A DNA stretch of 64,000 nucleotides from NCBI GenBank assembly GCA_964344935.1, contig CAYFPL010000006.1, positions 186,001-250,000 on the forward strand. The letters are read 5' to 3'. The DNA is from GCA-2731375 sp964344935. Its GTDB lineage: Bacteria > Pseudomonadota > Alphaproteobacteria > GCA-2731375. Under the pieces are notes generated by a model, which was not told where the DNA came from, searched no databases, and saw only the letters and a program-made list of their open reading frames with translations. How positions within the stretch are numbered: position 1 is the first letter of the stretch; every line of letters begins with the position of its first letter. The translations under genes were made by a program, and so were the position numbers. Positions 26,645 to 35,351 of this stretch are shown here, piece after piece.

Positions 26645-27892
26645 CTACCAGGCCACGTGCTTCTGGGCTTCGGCACGGCCGACCACCATGTGATGCACCT
26701 CGTCCGGGCCATCGGCGAAACGCAGATGGCGCTGATGATGGTACATATCGGGCAGCGGCGACCAGTGGGAAATACCCATGGCGCCGTGGATCTGCATCGC
26801 CTGATCGATGATGGTGCAGACCTTTTCCGGCACCATGGCCTTGACGGCGGAGACATAGACGCGGGCTTCCTTGTTGCCGAGGACGTCCATGGCCTTGGCC
26901 GCCTGCAGCACCATCAAGCGGCAGGCATCGATCTCGATACGGGCGCGAGAGATGATCTCCAGGTTCTTGCCCAGTTTCAGCAGTGTCTTGCCGAAGGCCT
27001 CGCGGCTGCCGGCCCGCTTGACCATCAGTTCCAGAGCCTTCTCCGCCTGGCCGATGGACCGCATGCAATGGTGGATCCGGCCCGGGCCCAAGCGAACCTG
27101 GGAGATTTCAAAGCCCCGGCCCTCGCCGAGCAAAATATTCTCCTCCGGCACCCGCACATCGTTGAAGCGGATATGCATATGGCCGCGGGGGGCATGGTCC
27201 TGGCCGAACACCTTCATGCCCTCGACCATCTCCACACCGGGGGTGTCGATGGGCACCAGGATCTGGGACTGCTGTTTCGACGGCGGGGCGTCGGGCGAGG
27301 TCTTGACCATGGTGATCATCACCTTGCAACGGGGATCGCCGGCGCCGGAGATATAGAATTTTTCACCGTTGATGACCCATTCGCCGTTTTCCAGCACTGC
27401 CTTGGTCTGGATATTCTTGGCATCGGAAGAGGCAACGCCCGGCTCGGTCATGGCATAGGCGGAGCGGATCTCGCCGTTCAAAAGCGGCGTCAGCCATTTG
27501 TCTTTCTGCTCCGGCGTGCCGACGCGCTCGAGGACTTCCATGTTGCCGGTATCGGGTGCGCTGCAGTTCAGACTCTCGGAAGCCAGGGCATACTTGCCCA
27601 ACTCTGCCGCCAGATAGGCATAATCCAGATTGTTCAGGCCCTCGCCAGTCTCCGCATCAGGCAGGAAGAAGTTCCACAGGCCGGCCTCCTTGGCCTTGGC
27701 CTTTGCGCCTTCCAGCAGTTCCATCTGGCGCGGGTGCCAGGTCCAGCGGTCTTCCTTCTCGTCGTTAAGGGCGAAGAATTCCTCCGTGATCGGCGCCACA
27801 TTCTCCTCGATATGCTTCTTCACGGCATAAAACAGGGGACGGGATTCCTCGGACATCGCCAGGTTGAATAAATCTTGATCGGGTTCCGACAT
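26645..27892 (-). CDS. Acyl-CoA dehydrogenase
   Basis: This flavoenzyme has about 415 residues and introduces an alpha,beta double bond in an acyl-CoA, passing electrons to ETF. Family blocks are AYAMTEPGVASSDAKNIQTKAV (FAD-contacting), WVINGEKFYISGAG, and RVPEENILLGEGRGFEISQVRLGPGRIHHCMRSIGQA. The C-terminal part ends in the domain with ALRLMVLQAAKAMDVLG-type and IHGAMGISHWSPLPDMYHHQR sequence. The N-terminal PLFYAVKKHIEENVAPITEEFFALNDEKEDRW resembles the ACAD10/11-like or long-chain subgroup. The start is not certain: 27892 (MSEPDQ) and 27907 are both possible, and no strong ribosome binding site was found. Confidence 0.93.
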   Translation of the reverse strand: MSEPDQDLFNLAMSEESRPLFYAVKKHIEENVAPITEEFFALNDEKEDRWTWHPRQMELLEGAKAKAKEAGLWNFFLPDAETGEGLNNLDYAYLAAELGKYALASESLNCSAPDTGNMEVLERVGTPEQKDKWLTPLLNGEIRSAYAMTEPGVASSDAKNIQTKAVLENGEWVINGEKFYISGAGDPRCKVMITMVKTSPDAPPSKQQSQILVPIDTPGVEMVEGMKVFGQDHAPRGHMHIRFNDVRVPEENILLGEGRGFEISQVRLGPGRIHHCMRSIGQAEKALELMVKRAGSREAFGKTLLKLGKNLEIISRARIEIDACRLMVLQAAKAMDVLGNKEARVYVSAVKAMVPEKVCTIIDQAMQIHGAMGISHWSPLPDMYHHQRHLRFADGPDEVHHMVVGRAEAQKHVAW

Positions 27893-27991
27893 ACTTGATG
27901 GCCTCATGATTTTTCTTTGAAGCCTCACGAGTCACCCGATTGCCGGCCGTTTGTCAACAAACCGTTGGTTGGGCCGCTGTCCGATATGGCC

Positions 27992-29479
27992 TTAGAGTGG
28001 ACCCGGCTCGTTGATATTGTCCAGGGGGTATATGGGGCGGCGGACGTTCTGGTATTTCAACAGGCTGTTATCGGACGTGGTGACGCCGACGCCGTCCAGG
28101 GTGATGGTGTGCTTGGCGATGGGCGCGAAGCCGGCGCGGTAGTGGATGCGGGATTTTAGAAGGACATAGCGTTTATAGGCCGGATCGATACCGACCGAGA
28201 GGAAGACGCCCTGGTCCCAGGGTTCGTGGTGACGGGAGACGATAACGATCTGCATCTTGCCCGTATCCAGCACCGCCGTGGGGCCCATCTGCACCACCAG
28301 GCCGTGATACATCGGTCCCCGCACGGTCCATTCCCCATCGCTTAGAACCTTGACCTTGCCCGTTACCGTCAGGGGTTCGCCATGGCGATCGATTGACGGC
28401 ATATCCGTCTTGCCGCCAAGTTCCAATGTCACCGTGGCGCCGATGCCGGCCTGCATCATCTGCTGTACAGCGCCCGGATCCCACAGGCCACCCACGGCCA
28501 CGTCCTCGAGGCCCTGGCGGATGACTTCGGCGACCACCGTCATGACGTCTTGATTGCCGCCCGAGCCCGTGTTGTCCGCGTGGTCCAGCAGGATCACCGG
28601 GCCTTCCGTGATCTCCTTGGCGCGGGCCACGGCATCCGCGAGCGGCTCGTGGTTGTAGAGATGTTCGCCGCGCTGCTCCCACATCTCGGCGCGCAGGCGG
28701 TCCACAACGGCCTCCGCCGCCGCCTGGTTACCGTCCGCAATGGTGATGCAGGAAATGCCCGCATCCTGAATATCCGCCAGGGCGAAGCCGCCGAACACAG
28801 TGGCGGCCATGACTTCGCCAGAATCTTCCGCCTCCCTGGTCATGCGGATCAAGGTCTTGAAGGGTTCGTCGTCAGTGCCCTGGCGCAGGGTCTGGCTCAA
28901 GACCGGCACCCGGCCCCAGGCCATGACCGGATCCGCCTCACCCCGCAGCTTGGCCAACAAAACCTGCCCGACCGTGGTGCCCACCTCGTACATATCCGTA
29001 TGGGGATAGGTTTTGTAACCGATCAGGGCATCGCAATTGTCCACCATGGCTTGGGTCAGATTGGCATGCAGATCGCAGGTGACACAGATGGGTGTATCGG
29101 GTGCTGCGGCCCGAACCTGAGCCAATAGGGTCCCCTCCCCGTCCTGGGTGGATTGGGTCACCATGGCGCCATGCAGATCCAGCATGATGGCATCGCAGCC
29201 CTTGGCCACGGCCTCGAGAATATGATCGCACATCAGACGATAGGCATCGTCCGCCACGGGACCAGACGGCATGGCCTCGGCCGCTATGGGCGAGATGATT
29301 TCGGCATCAGCCTCGCGGCACAGCTTGATATAGGCCGAAAGGGTCATGTTGGTGGGTTCGTAGGCGCGGATCACGTCGTCGCCGAAGCAGGCGCTCCATT
29401 CCTCGAACCGGGACCAGGGCGTGGGCACAGGCGAGAAGGTGTTGGTTTCGTGTTTCATCATGGCCATGACCACGCGCAT
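27992..29479 (-). CDS. M81 family metallopeptidase (MlrC/microcystinase C type)
   Basis: This is a 495-residue protein of the M81 (MlrC) family, which in microcystin degraders cleaves the linear tetrapeptide and Adda-containing fragments. Many homologs of unknown substrate exist in alphaproteobacteria. Visible family blocks are MKHETNTFSPVPTPWSRFE near the start, LDLHGAMVT and CDLHANLTQAMVDNCDALIGYKTYPHTDMYE with histidines and acidic residues that would hold zinc. DHADNTGSGGNQDVMTVV marks the C-terminal domain. GGGAGG lies about 9 bases before the ATG. It is a cytoplasmic protein with no signal peptide. With two peptide-type importers nearby, a role in using imported peptide-like compounds is plausible but inferred. 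Confidence 0.9.
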   Translation of the reverse strand: MRVVMAMMKHETNTFSPVPTPWSRFEEWSACFGDDVIRAYEPTNMTLSAYIKLCREADAEIISPIAAEAMPSGPVADDAYRLMCDHILEAVAKGCDAIMLDLHGAMVTQSTQDGEGTLLAQVRAAAPDTPICVTCDLHANLTQAMVDNCDALIGYKTYPHTDMYEVGTTVGQVLLAKLRGEADPVMAWGRVPVLSQTLRQGTDDEPFKTLIRMTREAEDSGEVMAATVFGGFALADIQDAGISCITIADGNQAAAEAVVDRLRAEMWEQRGEHLYNHEPLADAVARAKEITEGPVILLDHADNTGSGGNQDVMTVVAEVIRQGLEDVAVGGLWDPGAVQQMMQAGIGATVTLELGGKTDMPSIDRHGEPLTVTGKVKVLSDGEWTVRGPMYHGLVVQMGPTAVLDTGKMQIVIVSRHHEPWDQGVFLSVGIDPAYKRYVLLKSRIHYRAGFAPIAKHTITLDGVGVTTSDNSLLKYQNVRRPIYPLDNINEPGPL

Positions 29480-29527
29480 GATGGGACCTCCCTGAACGGT
29501 TCGAATCGAATGGCGAAAGCATAGTAC

Positions 29528-29561
29528 AAAAGAAAACGCCCGGCGCGATGGCCGGGCGTTT
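29528..29561 (-). terminator. Rho-independent terminator after the BI-1 family gene
   Basis: On the minus strand an 11-base perfect stem (AAACGCCCGGC / GCCGGGCGTTT, six-base loop) is followed by TTTTCTTTT. It begins about 20 bases after the stop of the Bax inhibitor-1 gene and ends that transcript. Confidence 0.9.
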
Positions 29562-29582
29562 CCCTATGTCTTACCGCCTGCT

Positions 29583-30308
29583 CTATTCGCGGTTGCCGAA
29601 CAGATGCAGCAGCATGATGAACAGGTTGATGAAGTCCAGATACAGACGCAGGGCGCCCATGATGGCCTTCTTGCCCATCACCGCTTCGCCGTCGCCATGC
29701 CAGTATTCTTCCTTGATCTTCTGGGTGTCATAGGCGGTCAGGCCGACGAAGACCAGAACGCCGATCACCGAGATCATCCATTGCAGCATGGACGAGGCGA
29801 TGAAGATATTAACGATGGAGGCAATGATGATGCCGATCAGGCCCATGAACAGGAAGCTGCCCCAACCGGTCAGATCCTTCTTGGTGGTGTATCCCCACAG
29901 GCTCATGGCGCCGAAAGTGACGGCCGTGATCATGAAGACCCGGACGATGGATTCACCGGTATAGACCACGAAGATGGATGCGAGCGAGGCCCCCATAAGT
30001 GCCGCGAAGATCCAGAACGTCGCCTGGGCGGCTGTTGAACTCATCTTGTGGATGCGGGCGGACAGGAAAAATACCATGCCCAAAGGCGCCAGCATCACAA
30101 CCCACATCAGCGGCGTGCCGAAGATAACCTGCATCAGGGCCGGCGTGTGGGCCACCACATAGGCCACGATGCCGCTCAACAGCAGCGCCGAACCCATGTA
30201 GTTGTAAACTCTCAGCATATAGGCGCGCAGGCCCTCGTCCACCTGGACGTCCGTCCTTGCGCCCGCCCTCCCCTGGGCGAATACCGAACTTCTGGGATCC
30301 ATTGCCAT
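29583..30308 (-). CDS. Bax inhibitor-1/YccA family inner-membrane protein
   Basis: This is a membrane protein of 241 residues with about seven helices (for example ALLLSGIVAYVVAHT, LMWVVMLAPLGMVFFLSARI, IGIIIASIVNIFIAS). The BI-1 family features are FALMGASLASIFVVYTGESI-type sequence in the middle and the acidic VFVGLTAYDTQKIKE near the C terminus, which carries the pH-sensing aspartates of bacterial members. Family members are Ca2+-leak channels or stress-linked YbhL/YccA-like proteins; YccA modulates FtsH. A second in-frame ATG two codons in is an alternative start. The gene is alone in its transcript and closed by a strong terminator. Confidence 0.93.
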   Translation of the reverse strand: MAMDPRSSVFAQGRAGARTDVQVDEGLRAYMLRVYNYMGSALLLSGIVAYVVAHTPALMQVIFGTPLMWVVMLAPLGMVFFLSARIHKMSSTAAQATFWIFAALMGASLASIFVVYTGESIVRVFMITAVTFGAMSLWGYTTKKDLTGWGSFLFMGLIGIIIASIVNIFIASSMLQWMISVIGVLVFVGLTAYDTQKIKEEYWHGDGEAVMGKKAIMGALRLYLDFINLFIMLLHLFGNRE

Positions 30309-30448
30309 TGGTCAAACCCCTTATTGCAATGACTGTCTCAAACTGGGAATTCTGTTGCCTTCAATATTGTCGAAAACGGCCCGGAATTCAAGGTTTTTAC
30401 CGCCTGTCCGAAGAATTCAGGGGCAATTCCGGATATCTCAGAAATGCT

Positions 30449-32968
30449 CTATTCGTTACGCAGCAAAGGTGCTGGTTTCTGGCTCAAAGCCAGCCATGTT
30501 CCCATCATTCCGGCGGCAATCGTTACGGCCAAACAAATCAGGGTGGTAAGAACCGCACCGTTCGGCAACCAATACCAGGGTAATCCCATGATCTGAGCCA
30601 CCACGCCATAAGCGGCGGCAGTGCCGACGATGACTGCCAGCAGGGCCGTGATCAGGCCCAGGAAGGTGTACTCAAGGAAATATGTGGTCAGCACACGGCC
30701 CCTGGAGGCGCCGAGCACCTTTAGCACAACCGCATCATAGACACGGCGGCGGTGATTTGCGGCAATGGCGCCGGCCAGGACAAGGACACCCGCGGCCAGG
30801 GTCACGGTTGCCGTGGACCGGACGGCGATGCCGATGTTGCGCAGGATCTGGTTGACAGCTTCCAACGCCTCCCGGATACGGATCGCCGTTATGTTGGCAT
30901 GGGCGTCGGTGATCGCCGTCTGTAGGGGCACTTCCGCGGCTTCGGTGGTCTTGGCAGTGGCGATAAACGTATGCGGAGCGCCTTCCAGTGCACCAGGGGC
31001 AAAAACGATCACGAAGTTGATGCCCAGGGTGGACCAGTCGATCCGCCGCAGATTGGCAACCTCCGCCGTGATATCCCGACCCAGAACGTTGACGGTAATT
31101 TTGTCGCCAAGATCGACGCCAATGCCGTTGGCGATGTTGGCATCCAACGAGACCAGGGGCGGGCCGGAATAGTCCTCCGGCCACCATTCACCCTTGACCA
31201 CATGGGCATCGGGCGGCGGCGGCCCGGTATAGGTCAGGCCACGATCGCCACGCACGGCCCAGGCCGCCCCCGGCGCCACATGCGCCTCGGCCACATCCAC
31301 GCCTTTGATCTTGACGATGCGTCCGCGCATCGCCGGCACCCGCTCAATCTCCTCGACGCCGGCAATGGATTTGGAGATGGCATCGAAGGTTTCAGCCTGG
31401 TCCGGCAAGATATCGATAAAGAAGAAAGCCGGCGCACGTTCCGGCAATCGCTCCGTCACCTGAACATTCATGTTGCCTTCGACACCAATCACCGCCACCA
31501 GGACCGAGAGGCCCAGGCCAAAGGACTGCACCACCGGAATTGTCGCCGTGCCGGGGCGATAGAGGTTGGTTAGTGCCAAGCGCAGCACGGCGCGGCGCGG
31601 GCGCGGTATCTTCCGCGCCAAATCGACGATACCCAGCCCAGCGGCTAGGAAAGCCGACATGGCGGCCGAGGCGCCGCATACGAACCAGATGGCAAAACGC
31701 CTTTCCTCGGCCGTGGCAATGGCCAATGCCGCCAAGACCGCGAAGGCAAGGGCGGCAAATAGGATGTAGCGCCAAGGCGGCCGTGCTGCCATGGGCGCCG
31801 CCAAATCCCGGAACAAGGCGCCGGCGGGGATACTCTGCGCCCGTGCCAGGGGCCAAATGGCGAACGCCAATGCGGTGAGAAATCCGAATGCGGCGGCCAG
31901 CAGAAGCGGCAGGAGATGCAGGTCAAACTGCACCTGGAACGGCAACAAGCCGGCCAAAAGACCCGCCAGCAGCATCGGCGTGACGGTGCCGATCACCAAC
32001 CCGGCCACGACACCTAGTGCGGTAATGATCATCACTAGCGTCAAATAGACCTGGAATATCATACGCGCTGGCGCCCCTAAGCACTTCAGGGTGGCGATGG
32101 TGCCGGTCTTTCCCTCCAGGAAACTGCGCACCGCATTGGCGATACCCAATCCACCCACCAACAGGGCCGTGAGCCCCACGAGCGTGAGAAACAGGCGCAT
32201 ACGATCGATGAAGCGGCGCAAGCCCGGTGCGCCGTTGCGCACATCTCGAATGCGCCACCCTGCATCGGGAAAGCGCGTCTTTAAGTCATCGATCCAGGCC
32301 ACCACGTCTGCGCCGGGCGGCAGCGCAATGCGATACCGGTACTTCACCTGCGCCCCTTCGCGGATCAACTTGGTGGCGGCCAGGCTGTCCCGCGCCACCA
32401 TCAGGCGCGGGCCCAGTACAAACGAATCGGCGCCCCGGTCCGGTTCCCTCTGGATGGCAGAGGCGACGCGATATGTTGCTTCGCCGACCTTGATCGGATC
32501 GCCCACTTTCAGCTTCAGACGCCGCAAAAGAACCGATTCAGCCACCGCCCCCGGCAGACCGTCCAACGGCTGAAACGCTGTCGCCAAATCCTGGCCCTGG
32601 ACCAGTTTCATCTCCCCATACAGAGGATAGGCATCGTCCACACCTTTCAATTCCACCAGGCCGCGCTGGGCACCGTCCGGCCGGCGTGCCATGGAGCGCA
32701 TTTCCACCGTGTGGCTGACGTCGCCCGAGGCCTGAATATGGCGCAACTGCGCCTGTGTCGCCGGTTGATGGGAGAGGCGCAATTCCACATCACCGCCGAT
32801 CAGTTGCCGGCCGTCCCGGCGCAGGCCGTCGACCAGAGCGCCGGATAAGGAACCCACCCCTGCAATGGCGCTGACGCCAAGGGTCACGCACAACAGGAAG
32901 ATGCGAAAGCCACGCAAACCGCCGCGCAACTCCCGCCGGGCAATGGTGAAGGCGAGATGGGCGTTCAT
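30449..32968 (-). CDS. FtsX-like ABC transporter permease (YbbP type)
   Basis: This is a large permease of 839 residues with the arrangement of YbbP: an N-terminal helix (LAFTIARRELRGGLRGFRIFLLCVTLG), an extracytoplasmic MacB-type domain (about residues 40-250) and four FtsX-type helix groups in two halves. The halves contain LVGGLGIANAVRSFLEGKTGTIATLKCLGAP and GVLVLAGAIAANHRRRVYDAVVLKVLGASRG. The second extracytoplasmic domain contains FFFIDILPDQAETFDAI. These proteins are ABC exporters or mechanotransmission modules; YbbAP has been linked to lipoprotein or thioesterase-associated export. Its start coincides with the last bases of the ATPase gene (one-base overlap), so the two are co-expressed. 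Confidence 0.92.
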   Translation of the reverse strand: MNAHLAFTIARRELRGGLRGFRIFLLCVTLGVSAIAGVGSLSGALVDGLRRDGRQLIGGDVELRLSHQPATQAQLRHIQASGDVSHTVEMRSMARRPDGAQRGLVELKGVDDAYPLYGEMKLVQGQDLATAFQPLDGLPGAVAESVLLRRLKLKVGDPIKVGEATYRVASAIQREPDRGADSFVLGPRLMVARDSLAATKLIREGAQVKYRYRIALPPGADVVAWIDDLKTRFPDAGWRIRDVRNGAPGLRRFIDRMRLFLTLVGLTALLVGGLGIANAVRSFLEGKTGTIATLKCLGAPARMIFQVYLTLVMIITALGVVAGLVIGTVTPMLLAGLLAGLLPFQVQFDLHLLPLLLAAAFGFLTALAFAIWPLARAQSIPAGALFRDLAAPMAARPPWRYILFAALAFAVLAALAIATAEERRFAIWFVCGASAAMSAFLAAGLGIVDLARKIPRPRRAVLRLALTNLYRPGTATIPVVQSFGLGLSVLVAVIGVEGNMNVQVTERLPERAPAFFFIDILPDQAETFDAISKSIAGVEEIERVPAMRGRIVKIKGVDVAEAHVAPGAAWAVRGDRGLTYTGPPPPDAHVVKGEWWPEDYSGPPLVSLDANIANGIGVDLGDKITVNVLGRDITAEVANLRRIDWSTLGINFVIVFAPGALEGAPHTFIATAKTTEAAEVPLQTAITDAHANITAIRIREALEAVNQILRNIGIAVRSTATVTLAAGVLVLAGAIAANHRRRVYDAVVLKVLGASRGRVLTTYFLEYTFLGLITALLAVIVGTAAAYGVVAQIMGLPWYWLPNGAVLTTLICLAVTIAAGMMGTWLALSQKPAPLLRNE

Positions 32969-33648
32969 TAATCTGCCGCCATCGCTGCCGTCTCGTCCAG
33001 GCGGCCGTCGTGCATCTGCACGATACGGTCGCAGCGCCCGGCCAGGGCCGGGTCATGGGTGATCAGGATCAACGTGGCATTTACGGCTTTCTGCAGCCCG
33101 AACATCAGATCAATGATCGCGGCACCCGTTGCACCGTCCAAATTACCTGTGGGCTCATCCGCCAGCAGCAGTCCGGGCCGGCGCACGACGGCACGGGCCA
33201 GGGCCACCCTTTGCTGTTCGCCGCCGGACAGCTGAGATGGGTAATGGGTCAGACGATGTTCCAGCCCGACTTCGCCTAATGCCTCTTCCGCATCCTTGAA
33301 GGCATTCGGCACGCCCGCGAATTCGAGGGGCATGGCAACATTTTCCACGGCAGTCATAGTGGGTATCAGATGAAAAGATTGAAAGACGATGCCCACATGG
33401 TCGCGGCGAAACCGGGCCAGGGCATCCTCATCCAAGCCCTCCAGGCTTTGTCCGGCAACGCAGACGGCACCACTGCTAGGACGCTCCAGCCCCGCCATGA
33501 CCGCCATAAGGGTAGATTTGCCCGAGCCGGAAGGTCCCACTAGGCCCACCGCTTCGCCCACGGCGACAGACAGGCTAACTCCGCGTAATATGTCCACCGG
33601 CCCGGCCGCGCTGGGCAGGGTCAGGTGAACATCATCCAGGTCGATCAT
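32968..33648 (-). CDS. ABC transporter ATPase (YbbA type)
   Basis: This is a cytoplasmic ATPase of 226 residues with Walker A GPSGSGKS, signature LSGGEQQRV, Walker B LLLADEP and the TGNLD motif, the MacB/LolD/YbbA set. The ATG at 33648 is chosen because homology begins with MIDLDDVHLTLPSAAGPVDILRG. A longer frame would run into the divergent tesA gene. The ATPase-permease pair (YbbA/YbbP) divergent from tesA is a conserved arrangement in proteobacteria, which supports a link with lysophospholipid or membrane-lipid handling. Confidence 0.93.
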   Translation of the reverse strand: MIDLDDVHLTLPSAAGPVDILRGVSLSVAVGEAVGLVGPSGSGKSTLMAVMAGLERPSSGAVCVAGQSLEGLDEDALARFRRDHVGIVFQSFHLIPTMTAVENVAMPLEFAGVPNAFKDAEEALGEVGLEHRLTHYPSQLSGGEQQRVALARAVVRRPGLLLADEPTGNLDGATGAAIIDLMFGLQKAVNATLILITHDPALAGRCDRIVQMHDGRLDETAAMAAD

Positions 33649-33697
33649 GCTTCCGTTCGCACTCAAATCGCCATTCTCCCAAATGCCGAGTCTATCC

Positions 33698-34333
33698 ATG
33701 TCACATGGCGTCGCCGGACGCCATATCAAGGTTGCAGCACTATTTCTATTTTTGCTGTTTGGCGGCAGTACTGCCTGCGCCGAGGAGAAAGTGGTCTTAA
33801 CCTTTGGCGACAGCCTGACCGCCGGCTATGGCCTGTCCGCCGCGAATGGCTTCGTAGCCAAACTGCAAGCCGCATTACGGCAAAAGGGGCATTCGGTGAA
33901 AGTCAAAAACGGCAGCGTGTCAGGGGATACCACCTCGGGCGGGCGGGCTCGGCTGGCCTGGACGCTGAGCGGCAAGGTCGATCTGGTGATCCTGGAACTG
34001 GGCGCGAATGATGGTTTACGCGGCGTCGATCCCAAGATAACCCGCGACAATTTGGACGCCATATTGACGGAACTCAAAAAACGGGAGATCCCGGTCCTGT
34101 TGGCGGGCATGCTCGCGCCGCCCAACCTGGGCCCGGAATACGGTACGGCCTTCGACAGCATCTATCCAGATCTGGCCCGCAAACACGGTGTCCGGCTATA
34201 TCCGTTTTTTCTGGAAGGGGTCGCCGCGGTGCCTGAATTGAACCAACGGGACGGCATTCATCCAAACGCCGCCGGCATCGACGTCATCGTCGCAGCCATT
34301 GCGCCATTCGTGATAGACGTCTTGGATCGTTGA
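33698..34333 (+). CDS. tesA: Multifunctional acyl-CoA thioesterase I/lysophospholipase L1 TesA
   Basis: This is a periplasmic SGNH/GDSL hydrolase of about 211 residues, active on acyl-CoA, lysophospholipids and esters. It has the GDSL nucleophile (S39 in FGDSLTAGYGL), the block III N104 in GANDGLRG and the catalytic D185/H188 in DGIHPN. The signal peptide is clear (KVAALFLFLLFGGSTACA, cleavage before EE). The start is uncertain: 33698 gives the best signal peptide, while in-frame ATGs at 33683 and 33647 also exist, the last overlapping the divergent gene. It abuts the following thpR gene. Confidence 0.93.
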   Translation: MSHGVAGRHIKVAALFLFLLFGGSTACAEEKVVLTFGDSLTAGYGLSAANGFVAKLQAALRQKGHSVKVKNGSVSGDTTSGGRARLAWTLSGKVDLVILELGANDGLRGVDPKITRDNLDAILTELKKREIPVLLAGMLAPPNLGPEYGTAFDSIYPDLARKHGVRLYPFFLEGVAAVPELNQRDGIHPNAAGIDVIVAAIAPFVIDVLDR

Positions 34334-34350
34334 GTGGGGGAGCGAAGCAC

Positions 34351-34893
34351 GTGCGTTTGTTCGCGGCTATTCCAATACCGGACAGAATCAAGGACACGTT
34401 AACGGCTCTATGCGGGGGCGTTGACGGTGCCCGCTGGCAGAGCAGGGAGCAGTTGCACCTGACCTTGCGGTTCATTGGCGAAGTGGGCGGCGCGCAGGCG
34501 CGGGATATCGACGATGTCCTGAGGCAGATCCACCAACCCGGGTTTGAATTGGTTTTGCGTCGTACCGGATTTTTTCTGCAGCGCAAGCAGGCGCGGGTCT
34601 TATGGGCTGGCGTGGAGGACGACGACGCATTGCAAAAGCTGCACGGCAAGATCCAGCGTGGCCTCTCTGCCATAGGGCTGGAGCCGGAACGCCGTCGCTA
34701 CAGCCCTCATGTCACCCTGGCCCGCCTTGACGGCGTTGCCGCGGCGGAGGCGGAAGGCTATGCCGCGCGCTACAGCGAATACCGATCCCCTGCTTTCCCG
34801 GTCGACCGGTTTTGCCTCTATTCCTCACACCTGGCGCGGGAGGGCGCGATCTATACAGTGGAAGCGGAATATGCCCTGGACGGGGCGGGATAA
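34351..34893 (+). CDS. thpR: RNA 2',3'-cyclic phosphodiesterase (2H phosphoesterase)
   Basis: This is a cytoplasmic 2H phosphoesterase of about 180 residues (ThpR/LigT family). Both H-x-T motifs are visible: H36-L-T38 in LHLTLRF and H120-V-T122 in SPHVTLARL. They hydrolyse 2',3'-cyclic phosphate RNA ends or open cyclic substrates. The start is taken as the GTG at 34351, preceded by GGGGGAG eight bases upstream; the frame is open to 34330, where it would overlap the tesA stop. It is followed, on the other strand, by a small metallopeptidase gene. Confidence 0.92.
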   Translation: MRLFAAIPIPDRIKDTLTALCGGVDGARWQSREQLHLTLRFIGEVGGAQARDIDDVLRQIHQPGFELVLRRTGFFLQRKQARVLWAGVEDDDALQKLHGKIQRGLSAIGLEPERRRYSPHVTLARLDGVAAAEAEGYAARYSEYRSPAFPVDRFCLYSSHLAREGAIYTVEAEYALDGAG

Positions 34894-34914
34894 GGATAAG
34901 ATGCGACGGCACCC

Positions 34915-35316
34915 TTATTCGGCCTGGTCCTCGATGGCCTCCATGTCATCGTCCGAGAAGCCGAAGTGATGGCCGATTTCATGGAACAGCACGTGGCGGA
35001 CAAGATGCTCCAGGTCCTCGCCGCTTTGCAGCCAATAGTCCAACAGAGGCCTGCGGTAAAGTTGGATTACATCCATTTCGCCGGGGAACTGGGTGATGCT
35101 TTTTTCACCCAAGGGCACACCATGGTAAAGGCCGAGGAGGTCGTAGCGTGTGTGCAGTCCCATGGCGGCCATGGTTTCCTCGTCGGGAAAATCCACGACC
35201 TGAATGACCAAATCCTTCAACTCCCGCCGGAACCTTTCCGGCATGTCGGAGAGGGCATCATGGGCCAAGGACTTGATTTTGGCCAGGCTGGGGTCTGTCG
35301 GGTCGTGGTCGGTCAT
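34915..35316 (-). CDS. Small zincin-like metallopeptidase family protein (DUF1025/MMP-like)
   Basis: This is a 133-residue cytoplasmic protein with the zinc-binding motif H112-E-I-G-H116-H-F-G, the signature of the minimal metallopeptidase (DUF1025) family of alphaproteobacteria and actinobacteria. The typical preceding sequence GLYHGVPLGEKSITQFPGEMDVIQLYRRPLLDYW is present. The acidic C-terminal tail (DDDMEAIEDQAE) is also typical. No partner gene is obvious; it is convergent with thpR and divergent from the Sel1 gene. The substrate is unknown. Confidence 0.9.
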   Translation of the reverse strand: MTDHDPTDPSLAKIKSLAHDALSDMPERFRRELKDLVIQVVDFPDEETMAAMGLHTRYDLLGLYHGVPLGEKSITQFPGEMDVIQLYRRPLLDYWLQSGEDLEHLVRHVLFHEIGHHFGFSDDDMEAIEDQAE

Positions 35317-35351
35317 CGGGGCCAGTTTAGCGCCGCCGGGATTTCGATACC

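Noticed and set aside
26486..27871. Long plus-strand frame opposite the acyl-CoA dehydrogenase
   Set aside because: It is antisense to a clear acyl-CoA dehydrogenase, has no recognised sequence and no ribosome binding site; GC-rich genes often give such frames.
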